A DNA stretch of 64,000 bases from a virus. Where the stretch lies: the IMG/VR virus record IMGVR_UViG_3300036846_000555, positions 58,350-122,349 of that record; one strand, written 5' to 3'. Below the pieces are notes generated by a model, which was given only the letters and a program-made list of their open reading frames with translations, did not search any database and had not been told where the DNA came from. Positions 8,380-16,238 of this stretch are shown here, piece after piece. Within the stretch, counting starts at the first letter, position 1, and every line of letters starts with the position of its first letter. Made by a program: the position numbers and the translations under genes.

Positions 8380-8972
8380 CCGAAACCGCCGCGCGGGCTC
8401 GGGCCTGGCATCGGCAGGTAGTCGGTCGTCCGCCTAAGCAATGCCCGGCCTGCAAGGCCCGGCTGGCCAAGCATGGCCACCACGTGATCACCCGCGAGCG
8501 GCTGCGCCAGGTCGAGCGCAACCGGCATCTTGCGCCCGGGACGCTGATCTGGGATCCGCGCTCCGGGATCGGCCTGTGCGAGCGATGCCACACGCGGCAC
8601 ACCGACGCGTTCCACCGCGTGCCGCGGTCGCTGCTCACCGCGGAGAACTGGGCGTTCATCAACGAGCTGGACCTTGACTGGTGGATCGCCCGCTACTACC
8701 CGGCGTCCCCGGCGGGACACACCCCACTCCACTCAGACCCCGAAGGAGACCGCAATGGCACGGCAGAACAGCAACGGCCAAGTCGTGGACGAGCAGGGCG
8801 AGCACGAGTCGCTGGACGACATGGACGCCCCGACGGTGCTCGGCTCAGCGCTCACGGGCACGGTCGAGCAGCTCAGCTTCGACCTCGGGTCGGAGTGGGA
8901 TCTGTCGGACTCGACGCTGAAGCTGGCGCCGGTGCCGCCGCTGGCGGTGGAGGGACAGTTCTCGGAGGGTGA
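8376..8972 (+). CDS. HNH-type nuclease domain protein
   Basis: The recognisable domain spans about residues 1-112: CPACKARLAKHGHHVI, then a turn with IWDPRSGIGLCERCHTRHT, then FHRVPRSLLTAENWAF. The two CxxC-type pairs and the HHV/HTRH histidines fit a zinc-supported HNH fold. After about position 8710 the frame continues without a stop to 8972, overlapping the next gene by 218 bases with Arg/Gly-rich shadow-like sequence. So either the real C-terminus is this overlap or an indel has removed the stop. Neighbour of the recombination and primase genes. Confidence 0.65.
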   Translation: MTETAARARAWHRQVVGRPPKQCPACKARLAKHGHHVITRERLRQVERNRHLAPGTLIWDPRSGIGLCERCHTRHTDAFHRVPRSLLTAENWAFINELDLDWWIARYYPASPAGHTPLHSDPEGDRNGTAEQQRPSRGRAGRARVAGRHGRPDGARLSAHGHGRAAQLRPRVGVGSVGLDAEAGAGAAAGGGGTVLGG

Positions 8973-9105
8973 CCGGGTCCGGGTCGTGCTGGAGATCGAG
9001 GTCGAGTACGTCGCCTTCCCGCCGATCAAGGACAAGGGGTTCCGGGTCGGCACCGAGCGCCGACATTTCGGGCAGGTGCTGTCCGCGTCGCATCTGACGG
9101 ACTAG
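8755..9105 (+). CDS. Hypothetical acidic protein
   Basis: 116 residues, ATG 8755 with GAAGGAGA 5 bases upstream. The N-terminus is acidic and polar (DEQGEHESLDDMDAP); the C-terminal half alternates hydrophobic and charged residues like a beta sandwich (GDRVRVVLEIEVEYVAF). No family recognised. It lies between the HNH protein and the primase-helicase and is closed by a terminator, so it is likely a replication or recombination accessory. Confidence 0.75.
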   Translation: MARQNSNGQVVDEQGEHESLDDMDAPTVLGSALTGTVEQLSFDLGSEWDLSDSTLKLAPVPPLAVEGQFSEGDRVRVVLEIEVEYVAFPPIKDKGFRVGTERRHFGQVLSASHLTD

Positions 9106-9128
9106 CCCGCAAACTGCGGGATCTTTCA
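9106..9128 (+). terminator. Intrinsic terminator
   Basis: CCCGCA-AAC-TGCGGG (9106-9120) directly after the TAG, followed by ATCTTTC. Confidence 0.7.
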
Positions 9129-9177
9129 GGTTGTGGGCGCCCGGGGGCGGGTGTAACGTGAATGGTCTACCGGCCAA

Positions 9178-9199
9178 AGCGCATGATGTGTGCTCGGCT
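9178..9199 (+). promoter_or_regulatory. Palindromic promoter-operator site of the primase gene
   Basis: AGCGCATGATGTGTGCT (9178-9194), one of the recurring dyads. Unlike the others, the -10 position reads TCGGCT, so promoter strength is doubtful. A G/C hairpin (GGGCCC-GGC-GGGCCC, about 9219-9233) and GGAGG lie between it and ATG 9244, as at other sites. Confidence 0.6.
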
Positions 9200-9243
9200 G
9201 CCTTGTTCGCGTGGAACGGGCCCGGCGGGCCCCTGGAGGTCTG

Positions 9244-11088
9244 ATGCCGTCTGAAGCCGTCACCAAGGTGCTGTCGCGTCTCTGGGCGCTGGACTGCGAC
9301 GCGAAGGGCTCGGAGCAGCATGGGTGGAACGCCAAGTGCCCGGCGCACGAGGACCGCAGCCCGAGCCTGAAGCTCGACCAGGGCAACGACGGCCGCGCGC
9401 TGATCTTCTGCCACGCCGGATGCACCCTGGAGGCGCTGACGGCCGCGATGGGCCTGGAGATGGGCGAGCTGTTCGAAGCCGAGCCCGCGCCGATCCCCGA
9501 GCGCGTCGTCATCGAACGCTACGACTACGTCGACGAGAACGACACGCTGCTGTTCCAGGTCGAGCGGATGCGGCCCAAGGCGTTCCGCCAGCGCCGCCCC
9601 AACGGCCACGGCGGCTGGGAGTACCAGCTCGGCAACACTCGCCGCGTCCTGTACCGGCTGCCGAAGGTGATCGAGGCGGTCAACGCCGGGGAGATCATCT
9701 GCGTCGTCGAAGGCGAACGCGACGTCCACACCCTGGAGGGCAAGGGCAAGGTCGCGACGACGTGCCCCGGCGGCGCCGGGAAGTGGCGCGACCAGTACTC
9801 CGAGACGCTCCGCGGCGCGAAGGTCGCGATCATCCAGGACGCCGACCCGGTCGACCCGAAGACCGGCAAACGCCCCGGGCAGGACCACGCCCTGCAGGTC
9901 CGCGCGGCGCTGGACGGCGTCGCCGTCGCTGTCAAGGTGTTCCAGCCCGCGATCGGCAAGGACGTCACCGACCACGTGAAGGGCGGCCTGCCGCTGTCCG
10001 AGCTGGTCGACGTCACCGACGGGGAGCCTGCTAGACCGAAGATGGAGGTGCTCACCGCGCGGGAGATCATGGCGCTGCCGGACCCCGACGAGGAGGGCTA
10101 CCTGCTCGGGCCGCTGCTGTACAGAGGCCACCGGATCGTGATCGGCGGCTGGACCGGCCACGGAAAGACCACCTTCACGATGCACATGGTCGCCTGCGCG
10201 GTCGAGGGCCGCGAGTTCTTGCGCCCCAAGTGGAAGGGCCGCAAGGACCGCGAGATCAACGCGCTCGTCGTCGACGTCGAGCAGGGCACCCGCACCGTCA
10301 AACGCGTGCTGCGTGAGGTCGGCCTGGACCGCTCAGACCACGTCAAGTACCTGCGCGTGCCGGACGGGCTCGGGCTCGACTCAGACCAGGAGGCGATCAC
10401 CTTCATGGAGAAGACGTTCGCCCAAGGCGGGTTCGACCTGGTGCTGTGCGATCCGCTGTACAAGTGCCACCGCGGCGACCCCAACGACACCAGGGCCGCA
10501 GCGGAGCTGATGCGCCGGTTCGACGACTGGCGCGACCGCTACCAGTTCGCCCTGATTCTGCCCATGCACTGCCGCAAGCCGCAGAACCAGCACGGCGCCC
10601 CGAAGCTCAGCCCGCACGACTTGTTCGGAAGCAGTGCATACCAGTGGGGCGCCGAGATGTTGTTGGGGGTCGAGCGCAAGTCGCCGGGCATGACCTGGGT
10701 TCACTGGTGGAAGGACAGGGAGGGCGACGCCGCCGAGGACGGCGCGACCGTCGGCAACCACTGGCCCGTCCACTTCGACCGGAAGCGCGGCTTCCAGCGC
10801 TACGTCGAGGGCAACCAGGAGCGCCTACCCACGTTCGACGCCACACCCCGATTCAGCCTGCGCGAGTACGTCTACCAGGCTGTTCGCGACCACGGACCGC
10901 AGACGTGCGCCCAGATCCGCGACAGCCTCTACCACCAGCGCAAGATCGGCTACGCGCACTCCAAGATCTACGAGGCCCTGGATGAGCTTGGCGATCGCGG
11001 CATCGTCTGCCGCCAGCCCACCAAGCTGAAGAAGACCTGGACCTACGAGCTGCAGCCCGAACTCTTGAGCGAGACGGCGTGCCCCTGA
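9244..11088 (+). CDS. Primase-helicase (CHC2-like zinc, Toprim, RepA/AAA_25 ATPase)
   Basis: 614 residues from ATG 9244 (GGAGG 4 bases upstream); GTG/ATG codons further upstream are in the leader. Domains: zinc module (KCPAHEDRSPSL ... FCHAGC, about 30-65); Toprim-like (VVEGERDVHTL, then IIQDADP, about 160-225); RecA-fold ATPase with Walker A (GGWTGHGKTTF, about 300) and Walker B (FDLVLCDPL, about 400), as in RepA/AAA_25; then a winged-helix C-terminus (about 540-600). It should unwind DNA and lay RNA primers. Followed by a terminator. Confidence 0.92.
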   Translation: MPSEAVTKVLSRLWALDCDAKGSEQHGWNAKCPAHEDRSPSLKLDQGNDGRALIFCHAGCTLEALTAAMGLEMGELFEAEPAPIPERVVIERYDYVDENDTLLFQVERMRPKAFRQRRPNGHGGWEYQLGNTRRVLYRLPKVIEAVNAGEIICVVEGERDVHTLEGKGKVATTCPGGAGKWRDQYSETLRGAKVAIIQDADPVDPKTGKRPGQDHALQVRAALDGVAVAVKVFQPAIGKDVTDHVKGGLPLSELVDVTDGEPARPKMEVLTAREIMALPDPDEEGYLLGPLLYRGHRIVIGGWTGHGKTTFTMHMVACAVEGREFLRPKWKGRKDREINALVVDVEQGTRTVKRVLREVGLDRSDHVKYLRVPDGLGLDSDQEAITFMEKTFAQGGFDLVLCDPLYKCHRGDPNDTRAAAELMRRFDDWRDRYQFALILPMHCRKPQNQHGAPKLSPHDLFGSSAYQWGAEMLLGVERKSPGMTWVHWWKDREGDAAEDGATVGNHWPVHFDRKRGFQRYVEGNQERLPTFDATPRFSLREYVYQAVRDHGPQTCAQIRDSLYHQRKIGYAHSKIYEALDELGDRGIVCRQPTKLKKTWTYELQPELLSETACP

Positions 11089-11093
11089 AATCC

Positions 11094-11121
11094 AAATGCG
11101 CCCCGTCGCCGGGGCGCATTT
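11094..11121. terminator. Intrinsic terminator
   Basis: AAATGCGCCCC (11094-11104), loop GTCGCC, GGGGCGCATTT (11111-11121), 6 bases after the primase stop. The A-rich and T-rich flanks make it usable in both directions. Confidence 0.85.
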
Positions 11122-11637
11122 AGCCTTCCCTCATGCCAGAAAGAAGAGGGGACGCAGTGTAGACCGGGTCGCGGCAGATCGCGCGGAGTCGGACGCAGCG
11201 CACGCTGTTTGAAGTGAGCGCCGGGGCATCCGACAGGCCGATGACTGGAGCTGTGGCTAACCGCCACGCCCCTCTTCCTCGCCACCGCTCGCCGGTAGCC
11301 AGCCCGGCGGCAGAGTACGGGGAGGTTCGGCTCAAGGTCATCGCTCAGCCCCAGGCTTGACCACCGTCAGAGGGTGCTGCTCAGCCTGCCCGAAGCGCGG
11401 GGATCGCTCAAACTCATCCCGGCGGGGGGGACGACACGAGTCCGCCCTTCGGGCGGTAATCGACCGGGCTACCCGCCCGGACCCGGCTCCTCCCGGAGGG
11501 GGCAGGGTGCTCGATCGGGACCTTCGCCCGGGACACCGCGCGGCACCGCATCTCCGCGCGGCCGGGCGAAAGCTCCCGATCTCCGCTCCCCTGACTTCTT
11601 CTACGCGGGTGGTCGAAAAGGGGAGGGGCCGGTTCGC
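11122..11637. other. 516-base hairpin-rich non-coding region
   Basis: No convincing gene on either strand; a 73-codon minus ORF (11120-11341) lacks a ribosome site and any family resemblance. The block is full of perfect short hairpins: GTGGC-TAACC-GCCAC, GCCGG-(8)-CCGGC, CCGCCC-TTC-GGGCGG (a UUCG-type loop), CCGGGC-TACCC-GCCCGG, then the long one at 11513-11581. It lies between a rightward replication gene and a leftward gene. It may be an origin, a structured non-coding RNA, or both. No known RNA family recognised. Confidence 0.6.
11513..11581. repeat. Long imperfect inverted repeat
   Basis: Nested arms: GATCGGGA (11513) with TCCCGATC (to 11581), TTCGCCCGG with CCGGGCGAA inside, and two self-complementary CCGCGCGG blocks flanking a 10-base loop. 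Only a few unpaired bases interrupt a 69-base stem-loop. No T tract follows on either side, so it is not an ordinary intrinsic terminator. Confidence 0.8.
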
Positions 11638-12111
11638 TTAGTCGTTGAGCCGCCGCTTGAGTCGCTCGATGGCGGCTTTGGCGGCTTCGACTTCGCCGGG
11701 TTCGGCGTTCGCGGATGGGTCGAGGACGCGTTCCATCAGCTCGATCCGGCGTTGCAGCGGGCGGCGTTTGGCCATGCTGTTGAGCACGTCGTTGACGCTG
11801 TCGCGCAGGTATTCCAGCTCTTCGACGAACCGCTCCTCGTCGTACTCGTCGATCACCTTCTCGACGGCGTTGTCGTAGGTGCTGGTGTAGGTAAGGTCGG
11901 CCGCGATCAGCTTCTCGATGTACCGGATCACCGCGATCAGGTCTTCGGTCTTGCGGTGGTACTGGTCGCGCAGGCCGGGCCGGTGGCGGTAGCTCGGCTT
12001 GATCGTCCAGCCGTACCACTGCTGGAACGCGGGCTGGGTATAGATCGACCCTTCGTTGACGTGGTACAGCTCGCCGTCGATGACGGACCGGACGTAGACC
12101 TTCTTGGGCAT
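11638..12111 (-). CDS. Hypothetical helical protein
   Basis: 157 residues on the minus strand; CCGACCGAGGAGCACCA precedes its ATG. The N-terminus (KKVYVRSVIDGELYHV) looks like a small beta sheet; from about 55 on it is charged helix with coiled-coil character (EKVIDEYDEERFVEELEYLR, then a KAAIERLKRRL end). No enzyme motif. It is transcribed towards the structured region, and its promoter is divergent from the next gene's. Confidence 0.75.
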   Translation of the reverse strand: MPKKVYVRSVIDGELYHVNEGSIYTQPAFQQWYGWTIKPSYRHRPGLRDQYHRKTEDLIAVIRYIEKLIAADLTYTSTYDNAVEKVIDEYDEERFVEELEYLRDSVNDVLNSMAKRRPLQRRIELMERVLDPSANAEPGEVEAAKAAIERLKRRLND

Positions 12112-12139
12112 TGGTGCTCCTCGGTCGGTTGCACCGCGC

Positions 12140-12155
12140 AGGATAGCGCAGGTTG
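12140..12155 (-). promoter_or_regulatory. Divergent minus-strand promoter, degenerate palindromic type
   Basis: Read on the minus strand: TGCGCTATCCT, i.e. the extended -10 (TGC TATCCT form) seen at the recurrent sites, about 30 bases before the ATG at 12111. Confidence 0.55.
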
Positions 12156-12170
12156 GGTACCCTCCGACCC

Positions 12171-12181
12171 TGTGCTAGTCT
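12171..12181 (+). promoter_or_regulatory. Extended -10 promoter (leaderless)
   Basis: TGTGCTAGTCT; the -10 TAGTCT (12176-12181) ends 8 bases before ATG 12190, so the mRNA probably starts at the start codon. Confidence 0.6.
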
Positions 12182-12189
12182 TCTGCACC

Positions 12190-12366
12190 ATGGCAACTGT
12201 GACCATACGGTTTGAGACCCCCGAGGATCTCGGCCGCAAACGTGTTGAACGAGAGGTGGCGGACGCGGTGCAGGCCGTCAAGTGGGCTGCTCACGGTGGA
12301 CCGCGAAGAGTGGTCGCCGACCCGGAGACCGTCACCTACACCATCGACTACAAGCAGGAGGACTAA
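12190..12366 (+). CDS. Small hypothetical protein
   Basis: 58 residues; leaderless ATG 12190. MATVTIRFETPEDLGRKR start, then a helix and a beta hairpin (RRVVADPETVTYTIDY). Its TAA overlaps the ATG of the next gene (TAATG), so the two are co-translated. Function unknown. Confidence 0.65.
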   Translation: MATVTIRFETPEDLGRKRVEREVADAVQAVKWAAHGGPRRVVADPETVTYTIDYKQED

Positions 12367-13244
12367 TGAGCAGGAGAACGTGGGAGGACAACGCCAAGGA
12401 GTTCGGTGCGCTGTCCAGGCAGGGCAAGGACATGCGACTGGCGGTGCTGGTCGCGTGCTCGGTAGAGAAGGGCGCAGGCCAAGGTGCCCGGCAACCTCTT
12501 TCCGATCGGAAAGAGGTTCGTGGCAAGGCCAGCGCGGCGGAGTTCGGTCGAGTGGGAACCACCACCGCACAACGCGTGCTGCGTCATCTCACCGCCTGGA
12601 ACAAGCTGGCCCGCGAGGGGCTGGTCAAGGCGGCGGCGGAGCTGAAGCCGAATGACGCCACGACCATCGAGGTCTCAGACGAGGCGATCGAGCGGTTCGA
12701 CGAGGTGTTCGACGCCACCGATTCCGGTGGGCGCCCGCGCGCGAGCGTGGAGGAGATCAGCCGGGCGATCGTGACCAATCCGGAGTACGCCAAGAAGCTG
12801 GCACCGGCCATCGCCAAGGCGATGGAGACGCCGGAGGTGACGCAGGAGATCACCACGCAGGCCAGCCAGCAGGCGCTTGGCAACGTTGACACCGCCGCCA
12901 GCACCGAGAGCTACCTGCGGCGCAGGAAGGCCGCGGCCGAGCACGAGCCGCCGGAGGATGCCGCGAGCCGCCAGCTCGGCGGGGTTGGCCCGGCGGCGCT
13001 CGCCGACAAGCTCCACAAGGAGACGATGGAGCCGCGGCTCGATCGGATCATCAGCGCTTTCGACTTCGCTGCGATCCACTGGGGGCAGTACGGCTTCCGG
13101 CTGGCGCTGACCGACGTGGACGAGTTCGACGAGCTGGACGAGCGGCTCGCCCGGGTCGGCAAGTTGTACGCCGAGCTGATGGATCTCTACGACGCGGCCA
13201 AGGCGGCGAAGATCGCCAACGAGGCCGAGGGAGCGCGCCAGTGA
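12366..13244 (+). CDS. Putative DNA-binding protein with helix-turn-helix segment
   Basis: 292 residues. Residues about 55-90 (KASAAEFGRVGTTTAQRVLRH) look like a helix-turn-helix, followed by long amphipathic helices and a C-terminal region with WGQYGFRLALTDVDEFDELD and a DLYDAAKAAKIANEAE end. The shape (HTH plus helical oligomerisation part) resembles actinobacterial plasmid or phage partition/repressor-like proteins, but I do not recognise a named family. A candidate binder of the recurrent palindromic sites. Confidence 0.7.
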   Translation: MSRRTWEDNAKEFGALSRQGKDMRLAVLVACSVEKGAGQGARQPLSDRKEVRGKASAAEFGRVGTTTAQRVLRHLTAWNKLAREGLVKAAAELKPNDATTIEVSDEAIERFDEVFDATDSGGRPRASVEEISRAIVTNPEYAKKLAPAIAKAMETPEVTQEITTQASQQALGNVDTAASTESYLRRRKAAAEHEPPEDAASRQLGGVGPAALADKLHKETMEPRLDRIISAFDFAAIHWGQYGFRLALTDVDEFDELDERLARVGKLYAELMDLYDAAKAAKIANEAEGARQ

Positions 13245-13265
13245 CCCTCAAGGACAGGAGACGTC

Positions 13266-13712
13266 ATGAAGTCACGTAGGTTCCGCAGGTCTGGTCATCC
13301 GCTGACGCAGGCGATCGACGCTTCGGTCGATTCCCGCCAGGCGCTCGGGCTGCCGGTCACGACTGGCCAGGTCACATCTGACCTGGTCGGCACCGTTCCC
13401 GCTGCGTTGATGCTGACTGAGTTCGGTCGGCTGGTCGGCGGCAGGGTTCGTGACCGGCTACGAGCACGCGGGGAGCTGGTCATCGACGAGACGACGTGGG
13501 AGCGCGCCACGGACGTTGACGTCACCGACCAGCAGTTCAAGGTGACCGTCGCGATCAAGCAGGAGAACGTCAACCGGGTCACTGCTCGCCTGAAGGCCGA
13601 GAAGGAGATCGAGAAGTTCCTCGACCGCCAGGCCGCCCGGCTGAGCCGTCCGGTGACGATGGGCGAGTTCGAAGCGCAGATCGACAAGATCTACGCCAAG
13701 CACGGGTTCTAA
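13266..13712 (+). CDS. Hypothetical basic protein
   Basis: 148 residues, ACAGGAGACGTC before ATG 13266. Basic N-terminus (MKSRRFRRSGHP), hydrophobic centre (VGTVPAALMLTEFGRLVGG), then a charged helical part (RVTARLKAEKEIEKFLDRQ). No recognised family; within the replication-associated cluster ending in RusA. Confidence 0.7.
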   Translation: MKSRRFRRSGHPLTQAIDASVDSRQALGLPVTTGQVTSDLVGTVPAALMLTEFGRLVGGRVRDRLRARGELVIDETTWERATDVDVTDQQFKVTVAIKQENVNRVTARLKAEKEIEKFLDRQAARLSRPVTMGEFEAQIDKIYAKHGF

Positions 13713-13722
13713 GAGGTGCGCC

Positions 13723-14052
13723 ATGGCCGTCGTCGATGCCGACATCGAGATCCTTGTCGACAACGTCGACGGCCAGTACCGCCTGTTTGACATCGAGCAT
13801 GAGCAGGCGCACGCCGCCCGCGTCCTGAACAGCGAGGCGACTCAGCTCGCGCTCGACCTGGATCTGTTCCCGGAGTTCGCGTGGCCGACCGACGAGCCAG
13901 AGCCCGACTTCACGCCGATGTGGGAGGAGACAGCGCGTCTGTATCGGCCCCGGCGCAACACCTGGGGCCTGGACGTGGAGACGCTGCCGCTATTCGAAAC
14001 CTGGATCAAGAACATCCAGCAACTGCACCCGACCGAGGAGAACCATGGTTGA
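13723..14052 (+). CDS. Hypothetical protein
   Basis: 109 residues, AAGAGGTGCGCC before ATG 13723. Acidic, with aromatic-rich C-terminal half. The tail HPTEENHG is the translated ribosome site of the next gene. Unknown function. Confidence 0.65.
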   Translation: MAVVDADIEILVDNVDGQYRLFDIEHEQAHAARVLNSEATQLALDLDLFPEFAWPTDEPEPDFTPMWEETARLYRPRRNTWGLDVETLPLFETWIKNIQQLHPTEENHG

Positions 14053-14209
14053 CACCGACTGGAGAGACGAGGCCGCTGAGGCGGCCGTCAACGGCGACAC
14101 GATGTACTGCGACTACTGCTATGAGGATCAGCCGGTGGAGCTTGGGCCGGACGGCTCGGTGGTCGTCTGCTCGGTCTGCCAGCACGGGCTAGCGCCAGTC
14201 TCGTCCTAG
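14045..14209 (+). CDS. Small zinc-ribbon protein
   Basis: 54 residues; ATG 14045 preceded by GACCGAGGAGAACC, overlapping the previous gene by 8 bases. Two CxxC knuckles (YCDYCYE and VCSVCQHG) about 26 residues apart form a zinc ribbon. Probably a DNA-, RNA- or protein-binding accessory; specific role unknown. Confidence 0.7.
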   Translation: MVDTDWRDEAAEAAVNGDTMYCDYCYEDQPVELGPDGSVVVCSVCQHGLAPVSS

Positions 14210-14217
14210 CCTGCCCG

Positions 14218-14223
14218 TAGACT
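14218..14223 (+). promoter_or_regulatory. Leaderless -10 box of rusA
   Basis: TAGACT, 6 bases, then GTG 14230; no Shine-Dalgarno sequence. This spacing would place transcription start at the start codon. Confidence 0.6.
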
Positions 14224-14229
14224 CACACC

Positions 14230-14754
14230 GTGATCCAATTCACGGTCATCGGCAAGCCCGTCACAAAGGGTTCGACGACGTCGTTCGCCGCCAAGCGCAA
14301 GGACGGCAGCCTCGTCACCCGCGAGAACGGCAACCCGGTGGTGGTGACCCGCAACGCGTCCGGCGCCCGCGGCCGCACCTGGGAGAACGCCGTCGCGAGC
14401 TGCGCCCTGGAGGCCCGCGAGCTGGCCGGTGGCCGGATCGCCCGCGGCGAGCCCGTCGGCGTGGAGGTGATCTTCTACCAGCCCCGCAACGCTGGGCACT
14501 ACGGCACTGGTCGCAACGCGTGCAAGCTCAAGGATTCCGCGCCGCCGTTCCCGGCTGTGAGACCAGACGTCGACAAGCTCTTGCGCTCGACGCTCGACGC
14601 GCTCACCTCGGTGCTCTACGCCGACGACGGGCAGGTCGTGACCGTCCGCGCGGAGAAGCGGTTTGGCGATCCGGCGCGCGCGGAGATCAAGGTCTGGGTA
14701 GTGTCTGCGCTACCGGTCGACGGCCAGCTCGACCTGGAGCTGGCGGTCGCCTAA
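14230..14754 (+). CDS. rusA: RusA-family Holliday junction resolvase
   Basis: 174 residues, leaderless GTG. The signature is clear: FTVIGKPVTKGS at the N-terminus and PAVRPDVDKLLRSTLDALTS followed by LYADDGQVV, which carries the acidic metal-binding residues of RusA nucleases. RusA (normally about 120-140 residues) cuts four-way junctions made during recombination and replication. About 40 extra residues here come from an inserted loop (KDGSLVTRENGNPV) and a C-terminal extension. Works with the RecT/exonuclease pair. Confidence 0.92.
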   Translation: MIQFTVIGKPVTKGSTTSFAAKRKDGSLVTRENGNPVVVTRNASGARGRTWENAVASCALEARELAGGRIARGEPVGVEVIFYQPRNAGHYGTGRNACKLKDSAPPFPAVRPDVDKLLRSTLDALTSVLYADDGQVVTVRAEKRFGDPARAEIKVWVVSALPVDGQLDLELAVA

Positions 14755-14773
14755 AGGTTCGTACCGAGGAGAC

Positions 14774-14806
14774 GACCGGCCCGGGTTCCACGCACCTGGG
14801 CCGGTC
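14774..14806. terminator. Hairpin terminator between convergent genes
   Basis: GACCGGCCC (14774-14782) pairs with GGGCCGGTC (14798-14806). It separates rusA (+) from the minus-strand cluster; no clear T tract. Confidence 0.6.
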
Positions 14807-14813
14807 ACCCCGG

Positions 14814-15089
14814 CTAGGCCCAGCCCGCGAGCGCGTCGACCTGGTCGCGGCCCTCGCGGCTCTTCTTCAGCGCGGCCCGGTGCTCCTTACCCTCGGCGCG
14901 CGCCTGGTGGTAGAGATGCGACTCAAGCTCCGCGATCAGCACGTTGCGCAGCGCCCGCCGGTCGACGTCGGTCGAGAGCTGCGCGATCGCGATCGTGTGC
15001 AGGAGCGCGTCGACGCGCGCGGCTGACTTCTTGGCCAGCGTCCGCCAGCGCGGCGGCGCCATCACCTTGAGCTGCTCGCGGCTGGGCAT
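14814..15089 (-). CDS. Hypothetical basic helical protein
   Basis: 91 residues, Lys/Arg/Ala-rich helices (PPRWRTLAKKSAARVDALLH). GAGGAGGACGACTG precedes the ATG, whose A overlaps the stop of the SprT-like gene (TGATG). Last gene of the minus-strand operon. Function unknown. Confidence 0.65.
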   Translation of the reverse strand: MPSREQLKVMAPPRWRTLAKKSAARVDALLHTIAIAQLSTDVDRRALRNVLIAELESHLYHQARAEGKEHRAALKKSREGRDQVDALAGWA

Positions 15090-15730
15090 CAGTCGTCCTC
15101 CTCGATCCAGACTCGCCCGTTGCCGCCGAGCGCCTGGGTGACGCGCCGGTCGAGCGCGTACTTGCTCTCGCCGGGCCGCGCCTGGACGTCCACGCCGTAG
15201 GCCTCACGGACCAGGCGCGCGTAGCAGCGCGCCCAGCGGTCGGTGTGCTTGGCGGTGGGCAGCGCGTAGTGCGCCAGCTCGTGGCAGGTGATCATCTTCA
15301 CCTCCGCGGCCGGGATGTCCCCGAGGCTCAGGTGGATCCGGCTGCGGGGCCAGGCACGGCCGCTGTAGCTGCCGTTGTCGGTCCGGTGCAGTGTCCAGTC
15401 GACCTTGCGGCCGCGCATCCGCGACGGCAGCTCGTCGCGCAGAGCGGGCAGCCGGACCAGCCGCGCGATCTCCTTGCCGACGTCGACGCCGTCGATGATC
15501 TCGCGCTGCGCCCGCGTCACTCGCGCGCGCTCGCGCTGCTTGGCGGTGCGCTCGGCGCGCTTGGTCTTGGCCTGCTCGCGCTGGCGCTCCAGCGCCGGGC
15601 TCGATCGCTCGACCAGGCGGCCGGTCGTTTCGCTACAGCGCAGGCACCACCGTCGGACGTCGTCGCGCCGCGGCCGGTCGGGTCCGTTGACGCCGCCGCC
15701 GCATACGGGGCACACCCACCGCCGGGCCAT
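15089..15730 (-). CDS. SprT-like zinc metallopeptidase with N-terminal zinc ribbon
   Basis: 213 residues from ATG at 15730. N-terminus: CPVCGGG ... WCLRC, a zinc ribbon. Middle: basic coiled helix (ERQREQAKTKRAERTAKQRE). The C-terminal peptidase core has SRIHLSLGDIP and the HELAHYALP zinc motif (HExxH), then HTDRWARCYARL supplying the third histidine region, as in SprT/Spartan proteins, which cleave DNA-bound or DNA-crosslinked proteins. Frame-open sequence before 15730 belongs to the previous gene. Confidence 0.85.
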   Translation of the reverse strand: MARRWVCPVCGGGVNGPDRPRRDDVRRWCLRCSETTGRLVERSSPALERQREQAKTKRAERTAKQRERARVTRAQREIIDGVDVGKEIARLVRLPALRDELPSRMRGRKVDWTLHRTDNGSYSGRAWPRSRIHLSLGDIPAAEVKMITCHELAHYALPTAKHTDRWARCYARLVREAYGVDVQARPGESKYALDRRVTQALGGNGRVWIEEDD

Positions 15731-16038
15731 CAGGCGCTCTCTTTCAGCGCCGCGTCGATGGCCTGAGCGCGCGTCGTGGACTCCCAGTCCACCGGCCCGG
15801 TCCAGTCGTCGCTGTCGTAGACGAGGTTCTCGTAGGTCTCGCTGTCGAGCCCGTCCTGCCAGGGGATCCGCCCGATGTACTTCCATGCGCCCCAGAACGT
15901 CCGATCTCGCGGCCACTCCTCCAGCCCGTAGGACGGGCCGTCTTCGTACCGGCGGATCCGCCAGAGTGTCTGGCCGTCGTTGGACGGCAGCAGGTAGTCA
16001 CCCTGCGCGATCTTGATCAGCGAGTAGTTGCGGTCCAT
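15730..16038 (-). CDS. Hypothetical protein
   Basis: 102 residues starting MDRNYSLIKIAQGDYLLP; both ends overlap neighbours by one base (TGATG), so it is translationally coupled. Aromatic-rich with many Trp (LWRIRR, FWGAWKY, IPWQDG), beta-type. No family recognised. Confidence 0.7.
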   Translation of the reverse strand: MDRNYSLIKIAQGDYLLPSNDGQTLWRIRRYEDGPSYGLEEWPRDRTFWGAWKYIGRIPWQDGLDSETYENLVYDSDDWTGPVDWESTTRAQAIDAALKESA

Positions 16039-16238
16039 CAGTCGTACCTCGGTGTCCGCCGCGTGGCGAGATGCCACCCGCCGCAGAATGTGCAGGGGTA
16101 GACAAGGACGCTGTAGCCGTAGGTCTCGGCGTAGGCCTCCGCTTCCGCGTGAGTGTCGAACCGGCGCTTGGGTTTGCCGTCGGCGGTGAAGTGCTCGCCG
16201 ACGATCCGTTGGCGGGGCTGCTGGCGCTTGCGCATCAT
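16038..16238 (-). CDS. Small hypothetical protein
   Basis: 66 residues. The start is ATGATG at 16238/16235; either can be used. RRFDTHAEAEAYAETYGYSV followed by YPCTFCGGWHLATRR: an AEAEAYA helix, then a CxxC...H knuckle. A common short-protein pattern in actinophages; function unknown. Confidence 0.65.
   Translation of the reverse strand: MMRKRQQPRQRIVGEHFTADGKPKRRFDTHAEAEAYAETYGYSVLVYPCTFCGGWHLATRRTPRYD

Noticed and set aside
11120-11341. Minus-strand 73-codon ORF in the structured region
   Set aside because: It has no ribosome site or leaderless box, overlaps a terminator, and its composition is like translated non-coding DNA.
11374-12366. Long plus-strand frame over the structured block and the minus-strand gene
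   Set aside because: Only its last 59 codons (from ATG 12190) look like protein; the rest is antisense to the gene at 11638-12111 or lies in the hairpin region.
14520-15026. Plus-strand frame across the end of rusA and the minus-strand genes
   Set aside because: Arg/Ala-rich shadow frame crossing a terminator hairpin.
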